6,415 nt of DNA from Deinococcales bacterium (GTDB lineage Bacteria; Deinococcota; Deinococci; Deinococcales; Deinococcaceae): NCBI GenBank assembly GCA_025359705.1, contig JANYFS010000078.1, positions 1-6,415 on the forward strand, given 5' to 3'. The notes beneath the pieces are model-generated. The model was not told the DNA's origin. It saw nothing but the letters and a program-made list of their open reading frames with translations, and made no database searches. The translations under genes and the position numbers were made by a program. Shown here in pieces: positions 5,395 through 6,415 of this stretch (the first letter of the stretch is position 1; the number at the start of each line of letters is the position of its first letter).

Positions 5395-6009
5395 TCACAT
5401 CCCCAACAAAGCCAGCGGCGCAGTCTGGCTAAGTTCTTGCCGAAATGGGCGAACCAAAGCTGCATTGACTGCGTTGGGCAAGGGCGGGACGCGGTAGCTC
5501 GAGCCGAAAAACTTTAGAATCCCGCTGCCATTAAAGCGCTCTGCCAAACCGCCCAAGTCGATACCAGTGTAATCCACACCCAAAGACTTATAGACCTCAG
5601 TTTTGACCCAATCATATTCGGACAAACTCATTTTTTCTTGGTTTAAACCCTTGGCCTGTGCCGCCCTTGCGTCGGAAATCAGTGCGCCCATACTGCCAAA
5701 CGCACTGAGCATCTCCAGCGGTTTGAAGCCTTCTTGGGTGGCCCCTTGATAGGTGCTGTTCAGCTTGCTGTAATCCGAACCCAAAGCAGTGCGGGTGTAG
5801 CGTTGCACCCGAATAAAACGCTGCACTTGGGTTTTCTCGAGACGACGTGAGGCGGGTGAGGTGTAGACCCGTGTGTTCGTGGGGTTTTCTTGAGCCGCCC
5901 GCAACATCCCTTGAATCGGGCGCAGCACCACAAAATACAACGCCACCCCCAGCACCAGAATCAACATCAGCAGGCTCGAGAGGCATCCAAACAAAAATCG
6001 ACGAATCAT
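5395..6009 (-). CDS. Membrane-anchored protein of unknown function
   Basis: 204 residues from ATG 6009 to TGA at 5397-5395. After the basic MIRR, residues 5-28 (FLFGCLSSLLMLILVLGVAL and on) form one hydrophobic helix, best read as an uncleaved anchor with the N-terminus inside and about 175 residues outside the membrane. There is no convincing AxA cleavage site. The outer part has a basic region (SRRLEKTQVQRFIRVQRYTR, residues 54-73), a possible helix containing SLSEYDWVKTEVYKSLG (128-144), and a Pro-rich loop (VPPLPN). No enzyme motif or known family is recognised. The start is 9 nt after the TAA of the galM-like gene, with AGG just before it, so the two are probably co-transcribed and perhaps translationally coupled. 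It ends at a strong terminator. Confidence 0.85.
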   Translation of the reverse strand: MIRRFLFGCLSSLLMLILVLGVALYFVVLRPIQGMLRAAQENPTNTRVYTSPASRRLEKTQVQRFIRVQRYTRTALGSDYSKLNSTYQGATQEGFKPLEMLSAFGSMGALISDARAAQAKGLNQEKMSLSEYDWVKTEVYKSLGVDYTGIDLGGLAERFNGSGILKFFGSSYRVPPLPNAVNAALVRPFRQELSQTAPLALLGM

Positions 6010-6018
6010 CTGCCTAGA

Positions 6019-6415
6019 TTACCCTTGAATGACCCGAATGCGAATTTTCCCCTCAAGGGCTGCTCCAGGCTCGAGGGTGCGAACATTGGTTCCTTGGATG
6101 CCACGGGCCAGCAAATTAAAGCCATCGGTGGCGTTGGTCACAGGCTCGAGGGCCAAAGAGCCATCAAAATGGGTGTAGACCACCAGATGCGAAAAAATCG
6201 GATCGGCAGTGAGTTCGATGCTCAGCTTTAGATCGGGCCACGATAGGGTGACACTGCCATTCCAGCCCGCAAAAACGGTATCGAGTGCTTGCCTACCTAC
6301 GGCGCGTGCGGTGGAAAAATCCAGCTCGAGGGGGAGCGGTTGGGCCGCCTCTTGCGGCATCATATCGGGGCCAGTGTGGTAAACCCCCGTGACTCCAAAT
6401 TGCAACACACCTTCT
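6019..6415 (-). CDS. Aldose 1-epimerase family protein (C-terminal 131 residues; 5' end outside window)
   Basis: Mutarotase family: interconverts alpha and beta anomers of hexoses in the cytoplasm. The frame is open to the right edge. A GTG at 6408 is not needed as a start, because the family is usually 280-350 residues and the codons upstream (Glu-Gly) remain open. Visible family signatures are DTVFAGWNG, the strand SHLVVYTH, and LALEPVTNATDGFNL, whose Glu (codon 6147-6145) corresponds to the catalytic base of GalM. The C-terminus TNVRTLEPGAALEGKIRIRV matches the usual final beta strands. The catalytic Leu-Glu pair is encoded by a CTCGAG site. Divergent YeaD-type (glucose-6-phosphate) epimerases share these motifs, so substrate and symbol are left open. 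Confidence 0.85.
   Translation of the reverse strand, partial: EGVLQFGVTGVYHTGPDMMPQEAAQPLPLELDFSTARAVGRQALDTVFAGWNGSVTLSWPDLKLSIELTADPIFSHLVVYTHFDGSLALEPVTNATDGFNLLARGIQGTNVRTLEPGAALEGKIRIRVIQG

Larger units (their letters stand above)
172..6330. repeat. Dispersed palindrome CTCGAG, 56 copies
   Basis: I counted 56 exact CTCGAG sites: 37 in rnr, 8 in xth, 3 in the divergent intergenic region (4764, 4808, 4834), 1 in the small gene (5051), 1 in the terminator (5357), 3 in the membrane protein (5498, 5836, 5975) and 3 in the epimerase (6070, 6145, 6325). Chance expectation in balanced-composition sequence is about 1.6. About 34 are preceded by G. Within genes the site is read in all three phases: CTC-GAG (Leu-Glu), xCT-CGA-Gxx (Ala/Pro/Thr-Arg) and xxC-TCG-AGx (Ser-Ser). 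Codon preference alone therefore does not explain it. Confidence 0.95.

Noticed and set aside
5980..6009. Lipoprotein signal (LFGC) at the N-terminus of the membrane protein.
   Set aside because: Cys9 is too close to the N-terminus and lies at the start of a long hydrophobic helix, so an uncleaved anchor fits better.
6406..6408. GTG as the start of the epimerase.
   Set aside because: The frame stays open to the window edge, and 129 residues would lack the N-terminal half of the fold, so the gene is simply cut by the window.

Overview
This window reads as an ordinary chromosomal housekeeping stretch of a free-living bacterium. It has near-balanced base composition and five protein genes. From the right edge leftwards on the minus strand these are the C-terminal part of an aldose 1-epimerase (galM-like), a membrane-anchored protein of unknown function, an exonuclease III (xth), and a very large ribonuclease R (rnr) that runs off the left edge. 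One small unknown gene lies on the plus strand between xth and the membrane protein. There is no transposase, integrase, CRISPR array or rRNA. The style of the proteins (ExoIII motifs, RNase R with a very long low-complexity N-terminus, a -10 box almost touching a start codon) makes me lean towards the Deinococcus-Thermus phylum, with low confidence.

Layout. 1-3777 (minus): RNase R, 1259 visible residues. About 630 of these form a lysine-cluster/Glu-Pro-Val repeat extension ahead of a standard HTH-CSD-CSD-RNB core; the terminal S1 domain is cut off. 3778-3887: short gap with a candidate rnr promoter. 3888-4697 (minus): ExoIII with all catalytic residues present. 4698-4971: divergent promoter region with nested inverted repeats around the xth -10 and -35. 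4972-5277 (plus): 101-residue unknown protein. 5278-5394: a 14-bp tandem repeat followed by a strong 12-bp-stem bidirectional terminator between convergent genes. 5395-6009 (minus): single-pass membrane protein, 9 nt downstream of the galM-like stop and so probably in the same operon. 6019-6415 (minus): aldose 1-epimerase C-terminus.

The window contains no obvious defence or mobile system. Two things stand out. First, the palindrome CTCGAG occurs 56 times in 6415 bases, where about 1.6 would be expected in random sequence of this composition. It appears in every gene, in the divergent intergenic region and in a terminator loop, so it behaves like a highly iterated palindrome analogous to cyanobacterial HIP1 (a different sequence). 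Second, the RNase R extension is built of nested in-frame repeats (4-residue, 10-residue and about 67-residue units) seeded with CTC-GAG (Leu-Glu) codon pairs, which suggests that palindrome and protein repeat have expanded together. xth (DNA repair) and rnr (RNA decay) lie in the same direction, but rnr seems to have its own promoter.
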